Shown here piece by piece: positions 20,538-29,934 of a stretch of 64,000 nucleotides of DNA. How positions within the stretch are numbered: the stretch's first letter is position 1; every line of letters starts with the position of its first letter. Made by a program: the position numbers and the translations under genes. Below the pieces are notes generated by a model, which made no database searches, was not told the origin of the DNA, and worked only from the letters and a program-made list of their open reading frames with translations. The DNA is taken from contig NZ_JAOWIF010000021.1 in the NCBI RefSeq assembly GCF_030332225.1, positions 64,001 to 128,000 on the forward strand, written 5' to 3'. Origin of the DNA: Citrobacter sp. Cu233. Lineage in GTDB: Bacteria; Pseudomonadota; Gammaproteobacteria; Enterobacterales; Enterobacteriaceae.

Positions 20538-22265
20538 CTGGACGTCTTCCTTCCTGAAGCCGGTTTTCTGGCTCTGTTGTTAAGTTTCGGGGTTAACGTG
20601 TTGACCCCGCTTGCCGCGCTGGTGGGGCTCCGCCGGCGCTGGCAGGGTGTGATGCAGCTGGCCTGCGTGGGAACGTGGACGCAATTTATGCTACAGCTGA
20701 TCGCCTTTGCCATTCTGGTCTTCTGTTTTATGACCAGCGACTTCTCGGTCGTCTATGTTGCTCAGCACAGCTATAGCCTGCTGCCGTGGGGATTAAAACT
20801 GGCGGCGGTATGGGGCGGTCATGAAGGTTCATTGCTGCTGTGGGTGCTGTTTCTTTCCGGCTGGAGTGCGCTGTTCGCTTTACGTTATCGACGTGAGTCT
20901 GATGCACTGTTCCCGCTGACGCTCAGCGTCCTGTCAATGATGTTGGCCTTACTGCTGCTGTTCGTGGTGGTGTGGTCCGATCCGTTCGTGCGTATCTTCC
21001 CGCCAGCTATTGAAGGGCGCGACCTGAACCCGATGCTGCAACACCTGGGGCTGATCCTGCATCCACCGCTGCTGTATCTGGGCTACGGTGGTCTGATGGT
21101 GGCGGCTGGGGTGGCGCTGGCTTCGCTGCTGCGTGGCGGCTTTAGCGCAGAAACTGCATGGGTCTGCTGGCGCTGGGCTTTACCCGGCTGGTGTGCGTTG
21201 ACGCTGGGCATCATCCTTGGTTCCTGGTGGGCGTACTGCGAACTGGGTTGGGGCGGCTGGTGGTTTTGGGACCCGGTGGAAAATGCCTCTTTATTACCCT
21301 GGCTTTCTGCCAGCGCATTGCTGCACAGTTTGTATGTCTCGCGCCAGCGTGGGCTCTTCCGTCACTGGTCGCTGCTGCTGGCAATCGTCACGCTGATTTT
21401 ATCGCTGCTGGGTACGTTGATTGTGCGTTCCGGCATCCTGGTGTCTGTTCATGCTTTCGCACTGGATAATGTCCGTGCCGCGCCACTGTTTGCACTATTT
21501 TCTGTCTTAAGCCTGGCGTCGCTCGGGCTGTACGCCTGGCGGGCACAGGATGGTCGCCAGACTGCGCGTTTCGGCGGCTGGTCGCGCGAGATGTTAATTC
21601 TGGTTGCGTTACTGCTGTTTTGCGCGGTGCTACTGATCGTACTGATCGGCACGCTCTATCCCATGATTTACGGTCTGTTTGGCTGGGGGCGACTTTCGGT
21701 TGGCGCGCCGTACTTTAACCGTGCCACGTTGCCGTTTGGGTTATTGATGCTGGCGGTCATCGTTATCGCAACCATCAGAAGTTGGAAAGGATCGCTACGA
21801 AGCCAGCTTCCTGCCCTGTTAGCGCATAGTGGGGTACTGGTTTTCGCGGCGGGGATCGTGTTTTCCAGCGGCAGCCGCCAGGAGATTAGCCTGAATCTGA
21901 GCCCGGGCCAGCAGGTTGAGCTGGCTGGTTATCTCTTCCGTTTTGAGCGCCTCGATCTGGAAGCAAAAGGAAATTACACCAGTGAAAAAGCACTAATTAC
22001 GCTGTGGCAGAATGAAAAACGTATCGGCAGTCTGCAACCGGAGAGACGCTTCTATGCCGCGCGTCGCCAGCAAATGATGGAGCCGGGTATCCGCTGGAAC
22101 CTGCTGCATGACTGGTATGCGGTAATGGGCGAAAAAACCGGACAGGACCGCTACGCGATGCGCCTGTACGTGCAAAGCGGTGTGCGCTGGATTTGGGGAG
22201 GAGGACTGCTGATGGTGCTCGGCGTACTGCTCAGCGGTTGGCGGGGGAGGACGCGCGATGCGTAG
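20538..22265 (+). CDS. nrfE: Heme lyase subunit NrfE (CcmF-like), probable non-AUG start
   Basis: A CcmF-family integral membrane heme lyase that attaches heme to the CWSCK site of NrfA with NrfF and NrfG. It contains the heme-handling tryptophan-rich motif WGGWWFWDPVENASLL and conserved histidines in WGGHEGS and LGLILHPPLLYLGYG. The frame is closed upstream by TGA at 20532-20534. The family N-terminus ((M)xPExG in CcmF) is matched by DVFLPEAGFLALLLSFG, encoded from 20541. The only candidate initiator before that is CTG at 20538, four bases after AAGGTG; the next allowed start, TTG at 20577, would delete this motif. With CTG the protein has 575 residues. nrfF overlaps by 8 bp. Confidence 0.88.
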   Translation: MDVFLPEAGFLALLLSFGVNVLTPLAALVGLRRRWQGVMQLACVGTWTQFMLQLIAFAILVFCFMTSDFSVVYVAQHSYSLLPWGLKLAAVWGGHEGSLLLWVLFLSGWSALFALRYRRESDALFPLTLSVLSMMLALLLLFVVVWSDPFVRIFPPAIEGRDLNPMLQHLGLILHPPLLYLGYGGLMVAAGVALASLLRGGFSAETAWVCWRWALPGWCALTLGIILGSWWAYCELGWGGWWFWDPVENASLLPWLSASALLHSLYVSRQRGLFRHWSLLLAIVTLILSLLGTLIVRSGILVSVHAFALDNVRAAPLFALFSVLSLASLGLYAWRAQDGRQTARFGGWSREMLILVALLLFCAVLLIVLIGTLYPMIYGLFGWGRLSVGAPYFNRATLPFGLLMLAVIVIATIRSWKGSLRSQLPALLAHSGVLVFAAGIVFSSGSRQEISLNLSPGQQVELAGYLFRFERLDLEAKGNYTSEKALITLWQNEKRIGSLQPERRFYAARRQQMMEPGIRWNLLHDWYAVMGEKTGQDRYAMRLYVQSGVRWIWGGGLLMVLGVLLSGWRGRTRDA

Positions 22266-22665
22266 TATCTGCGGTTTTATCATCCTGTTTTTCATCACTT
22301 TCTCGACGCATGCCCAGGTTGTGGACACCTGGCACTTTGATAACCCGCAACAGCAGGAAAAAGCCCTGTCTATTGCCAGCCAACTGCGGTGTCCGCAGTG
22401 CCAAAACCAAAACTTACTGGAATCCAATGCGCCGGTGGCGGTCAGTATGCGTCATCAGGTTTACAGCATGGTTGAAGAGGGTAAAAACGAAGCAGAGATC
22501 ACTGCCTGGATGACCGCGCGTTACGGTGATTTCGTTCGTTATAATCCCCCTCTGAATGAGCAAACGCTGTTTCTGTGGGCGCTACCGTGCGTGTTATTGC
22601 TGCTGGTGGGCGTGGCGATTTGGCGGGTGAGATCGCACCAGCGTACCGAGGAGGACGAGCGATGA
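22258..22665 (+). CDS. nrfF: Cytochrome c assembly protein NrfF (CcmH-like)
   Basis: 135 residues: a signal peptide (to THA|QV, about residue 19), the thioredoxin-like thiol motif [19 protein letters not shown] typical of CcmH/NrfF, and a C-terminal membrane helix ([19 protein letters not shown]). It probably keeps the NrfA CWSCK cysteines reduced and presents the apoprotein to NrfE. It ends in an ATGA overlap with nrfG. Confidence 0.95.
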   Translation: MRSICGFIILFFITFSTHAQVVDTWHFDNPQQQEKALSIASQLRCPQCQNQNLLESNAPVAVSMRHQVYSMVEEGKNEAEITAWMTARYGDFVRYNPPLNEQTLFLWALPCVLLLLVGVAIWRVRSHQRTEEDER

Positions 22666-23282
22666 GTCAGTCTGAACGCGCCGTGGCACCGTTCCGCCCG
22701 ATGCCAGTGAAACGGCTGGCCGCAGCGGCTGTACTGATGGTTACTGCCTGCATTGGGGCTTATCTGATGACGCCAAAATGGCAGGCTGTCCGCCAGGAGC
22801 AAACACGACTGGCCGATCCATTACACGCGTTCTCTGATGAAAATGTTCAGGAAAAACAGCTGCTTTCCTTGCAGGCACAGATCCGTGCTACTCCACAGGA
22901 CGGTGTGTTATGGGCGCAACTGGGGGAATATTATCTTTGGCAAAATGCGTATCACAATGCACTGCTGGCCTATGAGCAGGCGCTGCGTTTTCGGGGGGAA
23001 AACGCCGAAATCTACTCGGCGTTGGCGACGGTATTGTATTACCAGGCCGGGCAGCATATGACGCCGCAAACGCGCGAAATGATCGATAAATCCCTGGCGC
23101 TGGACGGCAATGAAGTCACCGCGCTAATGCTGCTGGCTTCCGATGCGTTTATGCAGGCTGATTACGTACAGGCGATTTCAATGTGGCAAAAAGTAATGGA
23201 TTTAAACTCGCCAAGGGTGAATCGTGCGCAGTTGATCGACTCCATTAATATGGCGAAGTTGTTGCAGAATCGGCAAAAATAA
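22662..23282 (+). CDS. nrfG: TPR protein NrfG of the NrfA heme lyase
   Basis: 206 residues: an N-terminal membrane anchor (about 17-34, [18 protein letters not shown]) and tetratricopeptide repeats ([63 protein letters not shown]). In E. coli NrfG binds the NrfA C-terminus to aid heme attachment at the Lys-coordinated site. I place the start at 22662 behind GAGG, overlapping the nrfF stop. Confidence 0.94.
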   Translation: MSQSERAVAPFRPMPVKRLAAAAVLMVTACIGAYLMTPKWQAVRQEQTRLADPLHAFSDENVQEKQLLSLQAQIRATPQDGVLWAQLGEYYLWQNAYHNALLAYEQALRFRGENAEIYSALATVLYYQAGQHMTPQTREMIDKSLALDGNEVTALMLLASDAFMQADYVQAISMWQKVMDLNSPRVNRAQLIDSINMAKLLQNRQK

Positions 23283-23627
23283 ATTTGTTTTTTTTGTGAT
23301 TTGCATCATTTTGCCTGTTTAAAAAACAGGCAGTTGAACAAGTGGACAAAAAAAACTCATGGCAGAACTTCTTCATTTTTTATCAAATAAAAATTCTTTT
23401 ATAACAAAAAGTTATTCATGATTACCGACATAAACTCGCGTTTTTATGCATAATTTCAGCTAAACCCCCTGTTCTGAAAGGCTTGCGCGAGATAGCGTGC
23501 AAATGATAATGATAATAAGCGTTAAAAAACTCTATAAACGAACGCAACACAAATCATACCCTTTCAGTATGTACTGTTCTTGCATTTTTATATGCGGAAT
23601 AGCGCTCCATCGAGGAAGTCCGTTGTT
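23283..23627. other. nrfG-gltP intergenic region with hairpin and GATAAT repeats
   Basis: An 8-bp stem GCCTGTTT / AAACAGGC at 23313-23331 follows nrfG; it has no T-run after it, so termination is uncertain. A tandem GATAATGATAAT at 23505-23516 resembles half of a Fur box. The rest is A/T-rich and must contain the gltP promoter. No credible ORF is present. Confidence 0.5.
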
Positions 23628-24938
23628 ATGAAAAATTTGAAAGTCAGCCTGGCATGGCAGATCTTAATCGCCATGGTGCTGGGCATTTTGCTAGGGAGTT
23701 ACCTGCACTATCATAGTGACAGCCGCGAATGGCTGGTATTAAACCTGTTGCAACCGGCGGGTGATATTTTTATCCACCTGATTAAAATGATCGTCGTGCC
23801 CATTGTGATTTCCACGCTGATTGTGGGTATCGCCGGGGTGGGGGATGCAAAACAGCTGGGCCGTATTGGCGCTAAAACCATTATCTATTTCGAAGTGATC
23901 ACTACCGTGGCGATTATCCTCGGTATTACGCTGGCGAACGTATTCCAGCCAGGTACCGGCGTTGATATGTCGCAGCTGGCGACCGTGGATATTTCGAAAT
24001 ATCAAAGCACAACGGCAGAAGTGCAGAGTCATGCACATGGCCTGATGGGCACAATTTTGTCACTGGTGCCGACCAACATCGTTGCGTCAATGGCGAAAGG
24101 CGACATGCTGCCAATTATCTTCTTCTCGGTGCTGTTCGGTTTAGGTCTGTCTTCTCTGCCTGCCACGCACCGTGAGCCGCTGGTTACCGTGTTCCGCTCT
24201 ATCTCCGAAACCATGTTTAAAGTGACCCACATGGTCATGCGTTATGCGCCGGTCGGTGTCTTTGCGCTGATCGCCGTCACGGTCGCAAACTTTGGCTTTG
24301 CCTCCTTGTGGCCGCTGGCGAAGCTGGTGCTGTTGGTGCATTTTGCCATCCTGTTCTTTGCACTGGTGGTGCTGGGTATCGTGGCGCGTGTCTGTGGTCT
24401 GAGTATCTGGATCCTGATTCGTATCCTGAAAGACGAGCTGATTCTGGCGTACTCTACCGCCAGCTCTGAGAGCGTGCTGCCGCGAATTATTGAGAAGATG
24501 GAGGCCTATGGCGCACCGGCATCAATCACCAGTTTTGTGGTGCCGACCGGGTATTCATTCAACCTGGATGGTTCGACGCTGTACCAGAGTATCGCGGCTA
24601 TCTTTATTGCCCAGCTGTACGGTATTGACCTGTCATTGTGGCAGGAAATCGTGCTGGTACTGACGCTGATGGTAACCTCGAAAGGGATTGCAGGCGTGCC
24701 GGGCGTATCGTTTGTGGTGCTGTTGGCGACGCTGGGCAGTGTGGGGATCCCGTTGGAAGGTCTGGCATTTATCGCCGGTGTTGACCGTATCCTCGATATG
24801 GCACGTACCGCGCTGAACGTGGTGGGTAACGCGCTGGCGGTGCTGGTGATTGCCAAGTGGGAACACAAGTTTGACCGTAAGAAAGCGCTGGCTTATGAGC
24901 GCGACGTGCTGGGCAAATTTGAAAAGACCGCTCAGTAA
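23628..24938 (+). CDS. gltP: Glutamate/aspartate:proton symporter GltP
   Basis: A DAACS-family (EAAT-like) inner-membrane transporter of 436 residues with eight membrane helices and two re-entrant loops: HP1 carries the STASSESVLPR serine-rich motif, TM7 GYSFNLDGSTLYQSIAAIF, and HP2 the SKGIAGVPGVSFVVL loop. It imports L-glutamate and L-aspartate with protons. The start at 23628 gives MKNLKVSLAWQIL as in E. coli; an upstream in-frame alternative at 23580 is not supported. Confidence 0.96.
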   Translation: MKNLKVSLAWQILIAMVLGILLGSYLHYHSDSREWLVLNLLQPAGDIFIHLIKMIVVPIVISTLIVGIAGVGDAKQLGRIGAKTIIYFEVITTVAIILGITLANVFQPGTGVDMSQLATVDISKYQSTTAEVQSHAHGLMGTILSLVPTNIVASMAKGDMLPIIFFSVLFGLGLSSLPATHREPLVTVFRSISETMFKVTHMVMRYAPVGVFALIAVTVANFGFASLWPLAKLVLLVHFAILFFALVVLGIVARVCGLSIWILIRILKDELILAYSTASSESVLPRIIEKMEAYGAPASITSFVVPTGYSFNLDGSTLYQSIAAIFIAQLYGIDLSLWQEIVLVLTLMVTSKGIAGVPGVSFVVLLATLGSVGIPLEGLAFIAGVDRILDMARTALNVVGNALAVLVIAKWEHKFDRKKALAYERDVLGKFEKTAQ

Positions 24939-24945
24939 CGATTAA

Positions 24946-24983
24946 CAGATTGCCGGGTAAGCATAGCGCCATCCGGCAATCTG
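24946..24983. repeat. REP element between gltP and yjcO
   Basis: A palindrome with a perfect 11-bp outer stem, CAGATTGCCGG / CCGGCAATCTG, and the REP internal sequence GTAAGCATAGCGCCAT. It fills the gap between the two convergent genes and may stabilise or terminate both messages. Confidence 0.85.
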
Positions 24984-24989
24984 CCAGTA

Positions 24990-25673
24990 CTAGCCATTCG
25001 TTAACTTATCAAACTCCTCGCAACCGGTATCAAACCCTTCCGTACAGCTCAGATTTAACCAGTGCAACGCCTTTTGCTTATTCTTCTCAATAAAACCCTG
25101 CTCACCGTTTAAGAACATCATCCCGGCCCAGTATTCGGAATACCCGGTGCGAGAAATGGCGGAGCTGCGTTTGAAATACCACGTCGCTTTGTCATCGTCA
25201 GCGGGAATGCCTACGCCATTGGCGTAAATCAGCCCGAGCAACATTTGCGCATCGACAGCGGAGTCGTTCTCCAGGTTTTCCGAGGCGTTTTGCAGCAATG
25301 TAATCGCTTTGGGGTAATCTGTGCGCCCGGCCTGCGTGTTCACCAGAATTCTTGCCAGCGTAATTTCCCCCGCCTTACTGCCCGCCTGGGTCGCTTTTTC
25401 GGCCAGCGTTTTGGCTTGTGGATAATCCAGACTGACCGGGTTGGTTATCTTAATTTGTGCCAGTAAGGCCCAGGCATCCGCATCACCGCTGTCGGCTGCT
25501 TTTTGCGCCCAGTATTCGGCTTTGCTCAAATCGCCTGAACTAAACCAGGTATCAGCGAGAAAGTATTGTGCGCGTCGGTCTCCAGATTCGGCTGCCTTCA
25601 GAAACTGACTGCCAGGCTCTTCGGCATGAACAAAGCCTGTTATTAGCAACATCAAGGCGAAAAGTCGTTTCAT
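24990..25673 (-). CDS. yjcO: Sel1-repeat protein YjcO, exported
   Basis: 227 residues with a Sec signal peptide (MKRLFALMLLITGFVHA|EE) and four to five Sel1/TPR-like repeats, for example AESGDRRAQYFLADTWFSSG, AADSGDADAWALLAQ and ANGVGIPADDDKATWYFKRS. Such solenoids mediate protein-protein contacts; the partner is unknown to me. Closely related to E. coli YjcO (229 residues). It is downstream of fdhF, separated by a terminator. Confidence 0.9.
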   Translation of the reverse strand: MKRLFALMLLITGFVHAEEPGSQFLKAAESGDRRAQYFLADTWFSSGDLSKAEYWAQKAADSGDADAWALLAQIKITNPVSLDYPQAKTLAEKATQAGSKAGEITLARILVNTQAGRTDYPKAITLLQNASENLENDSAVDAQMLLGLIYANGVGIPADDDKATWYFKRSSAISRTGYSEYWAGMMFLNGEQGFIEKNKQKALHWLNLSCTEGFDTGCEEFDKLTNG

Positions 25674-25725
25674 CTTATATTTAGATTTAGAGTAGGGAAT
25701 GGACAGTATAGAGAGATTATTGGCA

Positions 25726-25754
25726 TAAAAAAACGGCCTCCGAATGGAGGCCGT
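25726..25754 (-). terminator. Rho-independent terminator of fdhF
   Basis: A perfect 9-bp stem ACGGCCTCC / GGAGGCCGT with a 4-nt loop; on the minus strand it is followed by TTTTTTTA. It lies 10 bp after the fdhF stop codon. Confidence 0.92.
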
Positions 25755-25764
25755 AGAGACAAGC

Positions 25765-27912
25765 TTAACCCATTGCGCTTTCGCGCAGGCTGGCTTTCAG
25801 CTTGGTGTACTCATCAATCACATACTGTTCGGCAGCACGCTGATCGGCAATGCGTTCAACATTAACGGCACAGTATTTGTACTCCGGCGTTTTGGTAATC
25901 GGGCTTAAGTTCTCGGTTACCAGTTCATTACATGCACCAATCCACCATTGATAGGTCATGTAAATCGCGCCTTTGTTCGGGCGATCGCTCACTGCCGCAC
26001 GGGTGATAACTCTACCTTTGCGAGAGTTAACCCACACCAGATCTTCATCCTGAATACCCAGGCGTTCAGCGTCAGCTGTGTTGATCTGGGCATAGCCCGG
26101 CTCATCTGCCAACGCTGCCAGTGCCGCACAGTTACCGGTCATAGAACGGCAAGAGTAGTGGCCGACTTCACGCACCGTTGACAGTACCATTGGGTACTCT
26201 GGGGTGAGTTTGTCGATTGGCGCTACCCAGTCACAAGTGAAGAACTGCGCCAGGCCGTTCGGGGTGTCGAACTTCTCTTTGAAGAGGTAAGACGTACCTT
26301 GGTCGGCATCTGAGGTGTCGCGGCAAGGCCACTGGATATAACCCAGTTCGCCCATCTTCTCGTAAGTGGCACCGTAGAAATCCGGGCACAGATGACGCAA
26401 CTCGTCCCAGATTTCCTGGGTGTTGTTGTAGTGCATCGGGTAACCCATACGGGTGGCAATTTCACTGATAATCTGCCAGTCCGTTTTCAGATCCCACTTC
26501 GGTTCAACAGCTTTAAAGAAGCGCTGGAAGCCACGGTCAGCCGCGGAGAATACGCCTTCATGTTCGCCCCATGACGTAGACGGTAAAATAACGTCTGCGG
26601 CAGCGGCGGTTTTGGTCATGAAGATATCCTGCACGATGACCAGTTCCAGATCTTCAAAGCCTTTGCGCACTGCGGAGAGTTCAGCATCGGTCTGTAATGG
26701 ATCTTCACCCATAATGTAGGCCGCACGCACTTCGCCATGGGCCGCACGGTGCGGCAGCTCGCTGATGCGATAGCCGGTATGTGCAGGCAGGCTTTCCACG
26801 CCCCAGGCTTTGGCGAATTTCTCGCGGTTAGCCGGATCTTTCACGTACTGATAGCCCGGATAGGTATCCGGCAGCGCCCCCATGTCACATGCGCCCTGAA
26901 CGTTGTTCTGGCCACGAACCGGGTTAACACCGACGCTTGGCTTACCGAGGTTACCGGTCAGCATTGCGAGGCTGGTCAGTGAGCGCACGGTTTCCACGCC
27001 CTGATAGAACTGGGTAACACCCATGCCCCACAGGATGGCTGCGCTTTTCGCCGAAGCATACATACGTGCAGCCTGACGGATATCCTGAGCGCTAACGCCA
27101 GTAATATCTTCGACGGACTCCGGCGTGTAGCCTTCGACAATCTTGCTGTACTCTTCGAATCCTTCCGTACGCGAGGCGACGAATGCCTGGTCGTACAGTT
27201 TTTCTTCGATGATGACATGACCCATAGCGTTAAGCAGCGCGATATTCGAGCCGTTTCTCAACGCGATGTGCATGTCGGCAATACGCGCAGTTTCAATTTT
27301 GCGCGGATCGCAGACGATAATTTTCGCCCCGTTGCGTTTAGCGTTGATCACGTGATTCGCCACGATAGGGTGGGAATCCGCCGGGTTATACCCGAAGATG
27401 AACACTAAATCTGTGTTATCAATTTCATTGATGGCATTACTCATTGCGCCGTTACCGACCGATTGGTGCAGACCTGCAACCGAAGGGCCGTGTCAGACGC
27501 GAGCGCAGCAGTCAACGTTATTGGTACCAATAACGGCGCGCGCAAATTTTTGCATTACATAGTTGGTTTCGTTACCCGTACCGCGAGATGAACCGGTCGT
27601 CTGAATGGCGTCCGGGCCATACTTCGCTTTGATGGCGCTCAGGCGATCGGCGACGTAATTAAGCGCTTCATCCCAGGAAACGGATTCCAGTTTGCCGCCA
27701 CGCTGGCGACGGATCATTGGGGTTTTCAGACGAGGGGTCAGGATCTGGGTATCATTGATAAAATCCCAGCCATAGTAGCCCTTCAGACACAGGGTACCCT
27801 GGTTGGTTTTCCCCTGCGCCGCTTCAGCCCGGACGATTTTGCCGTTATCGACCACCAGGTTGATTTTGCAACCTGATGCGCAATATGGGCAAACCGTGAC
27901 GACTTTTTTCAT
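25765..27912 (-). CDS. fdhF: Formate dehydrogenase H, selenocysteine-containing
   Basis: Oxidises formate to CO2 in the formate hydrogenlyase complex. 715 residues if the in-frame TGA at 27493-27495 is read as selenocysteine 140 (context VDCCARV-U-HGPSVAG, same as E. coli). The N-terminal [4Fe-4S] motif is CPYCASGCKINL...CLKGYYG; the Mo-bisMGD domains follow (for example GVNPVRGQNNVQGACDMGA) through a C-terminal molybdopterin-binding domain. A SECIS hairpin directly follows the TGA and a sigma-54 promoter with FhlA-like upstream site precedes the gene. A naive reading would split it into two ORFs; it is one intact gene. Confidence 0.98.
27452..27495 (-). promoter_or_regulatory. SECIS element for fdhF selenocysteine insertion
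   Basis: On the minus strand the UGA is followed by a stem-loop whose arms are CGGTTGCA and TGCACCAATCG-like sequence around the apical loop GGTCT (27470-27474). This is the SelB-binding loop known from E. coli fdhF; the sequence is almost identical to it. Confidence 0.9.
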
Positions 27913-27963
27913 CGGTCTCGCTCCAGTTAATCAAATCGCGCATACGCGCTTGTCGCTTTCGTT

Positions 27964-27980
27964 ATGCATCTTTTATGCCA
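27964..27980 (-). promoter_or_regulatory. Sigma-54 promoter of fdhF
   Basis: On the minus strand TGGCATAAAAGATGCAT gives the required GG-N10-GC spacing (GG at -24, GC at -12), 52-68 bp upstream of the start codon. It agrees with the RpoN/FhlA-dependent control known for E. coli fdhF. Confidence 0.88.
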
Positions 27981-28048
27981 TGTTTTTATCAGGGGCATTC
28001 GCCGATAATACGGGCGAATTTTGCGCAAAACCCTGACGAAAAACAGCC

Positions 28049-28065
28049 TGTCGTCATATTTGACG
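28049..28065 (-). promoter_or_regulatory. Candidate FhlA upstream activating site for fdhF
   Basis: TGTCG at 28049-28053 and TGACG at 28061-28065 flank an A/T-rich centre, resembling the TGTCG-Nx-TGACA signature of FhlA sites. It is about 100 bp upstream of the predicted start point, as in E. coli. The 288-bp gap also has to contain the promoter of the divergent response regulator. Confidence 0.55.
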
Positions 28066-28200
28066 TGACGAATCTTCAATACGTGACGCCCCGGCAGTGT
28101 GACCGCGGTTATGTTTCCCACATGTCCTTGTGCCTTATCACTGTCACTCTGTGCAGAATCAATCACACTCATTTAAGTTGGCCAGAAATGGGGAGGAACG

Positions 28201-28932
28201 ATGAAGCCAGCCATACTGGTTGTGGATGATGACGAGGCAATCTGCACACTGCTCCAGGATGTGCTGAGTGAACACGTCTTTGCGGTGACCGCCTGTCATA
28301 CCGGACAGGACGCGCTGCGTTGCATTGATACTCAGCCGGATATCGCGCTGGTATTGCTGGACATGATGTTGCCCGATATTAATGGCCTGATGGTGCTTCA
28401 GCAGGTGCAAAAAATAAGGCCAGGATTACCGGTGGTGATGCTGACAGGGTTAGGTAGCGAATCGGATGTGGTCGTGGGGCTGGAAATGGGGGCTGATGAT
28501 TATATCGGCAAACCGTTCAATGCGCGGGTACTGGTGGCGCGGGTAAAAGCCGTGCTCAGGCGTGTCGGTGTTTTAACACCCGAAAGCAGTGGTCCACACA
28601 CCACGGGGTTATCCTTTAATGGCTGGCATCTGGACACCGCAGGTTGTCAGTTACGTAATCCTCAGCAGTTGAAGGTGGACCTGACGCAGGGCGAATACAG
28701 TCTGCTGCTGGCGCTGGCACAGAACGCCCGTCGGGTGCTGAGTCGCGAACAACTGTTAGAATTCACGCGCAGTGACAGCGTTGAGGTGTTTGACCGCACT
28801 ATTGATGTGTTAATCATGCGACTACGGCGAAAGATAGAGACTAACCCGCATCAGCCGATGTTGATTAAAACCCTGCGCGGGCTGGGTTATGTTTTTGCCG
28901 CCGACGTGCAGCATCACGATAAGGCGGCGTAA
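28201..28932 (+). CDS. OmpR-family response regulator of the sugar locus
   Basis: 243 residues: a receiver domain (about 1-120) with acid pocket Asp9-Asp11, phospho-acceptor Asp54 (VLLDMMLPDINGL) and the conserved lysine in DDYIGKPF, and a C-terminal winged-helix DNA-binding domain (about 140-235, SREQLLEFTRSDSVEVFDRTIDVLIMRLRRKIE). It ends exactly where the convergent kinase gene ends (no gap). The likely partner is the hybrid sensor kinase at 35161-37425 on the other side of the sugar operon; this pairing is inferred from position. Confidence 0.9.
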   Translation: MKPAILVVDDDEAICTLLQDVLSEHVFAVTACHTGQDALRCIDTQPDIALVLLDMMLPDINGLMVLQQVQKIRPGLPVVMLTGLGSESDVVVGLEMGADDYIGKPFNARVLVARVKAVLRRVGVLTPESSGPHTTGLSFNGWHLDTAGCQLRNPQQLKVDLTQGEYSLLLALAQNARRVLSREQLLEFTRSDSVEVFDRTIDVLIMRLRRKIETNPHQPMLIKTLRGLGYVFAADVQHHDKAA

Positions 28933-29934
28933 TCAGGCATCAGTCATTGCGGTTTTTAACTCTGCCAGCGTTTTGGCGCCGTCTATTGCGTTGGCGCACA
29001 GCAAACTGGCCCGTGCGCAGGCGTGTGCCAGTCTGACGCTATCCGTCAGTGACCAGCGTTCGTGGCAGCCATACAGAAAACCGGCGCAAAACGCATCCCC
29101 CGCGCCGACGCTGCCGACGATCTCTTCCTGGGCCAGTAATTGTGAGGGTATCCAGGTGCCAGCCTGATCAGGAGCTTCACCCCATGCGCCTTCCGGACAG
29201 TGGATCACCACCCGCTGGCGCACGCCTGCGTCCAGGAGTTCGCGGGCGGCTGTCGCGATGTGCGGAATATGCAACTCGCCGTTGGGCTGGCGGATCTCCA
29301 GTCCGCTGAATTCCCCGGCCTCCAGTTCATTGATCACCAGATAGTCGAGATGGCGCAGCGCTGGCATCACCAGTGGCTGGTAGCGTGGATCGCCTTTGCG
29401 TGAGACCAGATCCAGCGATGTTTCAAAGCCGTTGTCGCGCATTTGCGCCAGCAGCCGTGCGCTACGAGTGCCAAATTCCACATCCGGCATATCCAGACTA
29501 TCGAGCAGCAGCAGATAGCCGAGATGGAAGATTTTCATCGAGGTATCCAGCAGCTCAAACGCAGGCAGATCGAGTAGCCGATTGGCGCCCGGTGAGTGAA
29601 AAAAGGTGCGCTGGCCGCTGGGATCGGTCATCACCTGCGACATCGACGTGGGGGCTGATGTCGTGCGCTGAACATGCTGGCGATTAACGTGATACTGTTC
29701 CAGCATCGCCATGATGTAGTCGCCATCGCTGTCCTTGCCAATTAAGCCCACTGCCTGCAACGGTAGCCCGGTGTGCATTTTTGCCAGCGTGAGCAACACG
29801 TTCAGCGGAGCCCCCCCTGTTGCACGTTCGCTACGGGTGATCTCCGCCAGCCAGCCGCGTTCTGGCCACTGCACAATCTGATGTACATGATCGACCAGCA
29901 TATTTCCTGCGGCGATAATGCCTTTACGTTCCAT
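28933..29934 (-). CDS. PfkB-family sugar kinase
   Basis: 333 residues, ribokinase/PfkB fold: substrate-binding N-terminal region (GNMLVDHV, TGGAPLNVLLTLAKMH) and the C-terminal PfkB signature GSVGAGDAFCAGFLYG with the catalytic Asp. It is the last gene of the leftward sugar operon and overlaps the aldolase gene by one base (TGATG). In this context it probably phosphorylates the ketose released by the isomerase, possibly at C1 to feed the class II aldolase; the actual substrate is not decidable from sequence. Confidence 0.9.
   Translation of the reverse strand: MERKGIIAAGNMLVDHVHQIVQWPERGWLAEITRSERATGGAPLNVLLTLAKMHTGLPLQAVGLIGKDSDGDYIMAMLEQYHVNRQHVQRTTSAPTSMSQVMTDPSGQRTFFHSPGANRLLDLPAFELLDTSMKIFHLGYLLLLDSLDMPDVEFGTRSARLLAQMRDNGFETSLDLVSRKGDPRYQPLVMPALRHLDYLVINELEAGEFSGLEIRQPNGELHIPHIATAARELLDAGVRQRVVIHCPEGAWGEAPDQAGTWIPSQLLAQEEIVGSVGAGDAFCAGFLYGCHERWSLTDSVRLAHACARASLLCANAIDGAKTLAELKTAMTDA

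Noticed and set aside
27444..27495. Apparent nonsense mutation or frame break in fdhF
   Set aside because: The TGA is the conserved selenocysteine codon, followed by a SECIS hairpin; the gene is intact.
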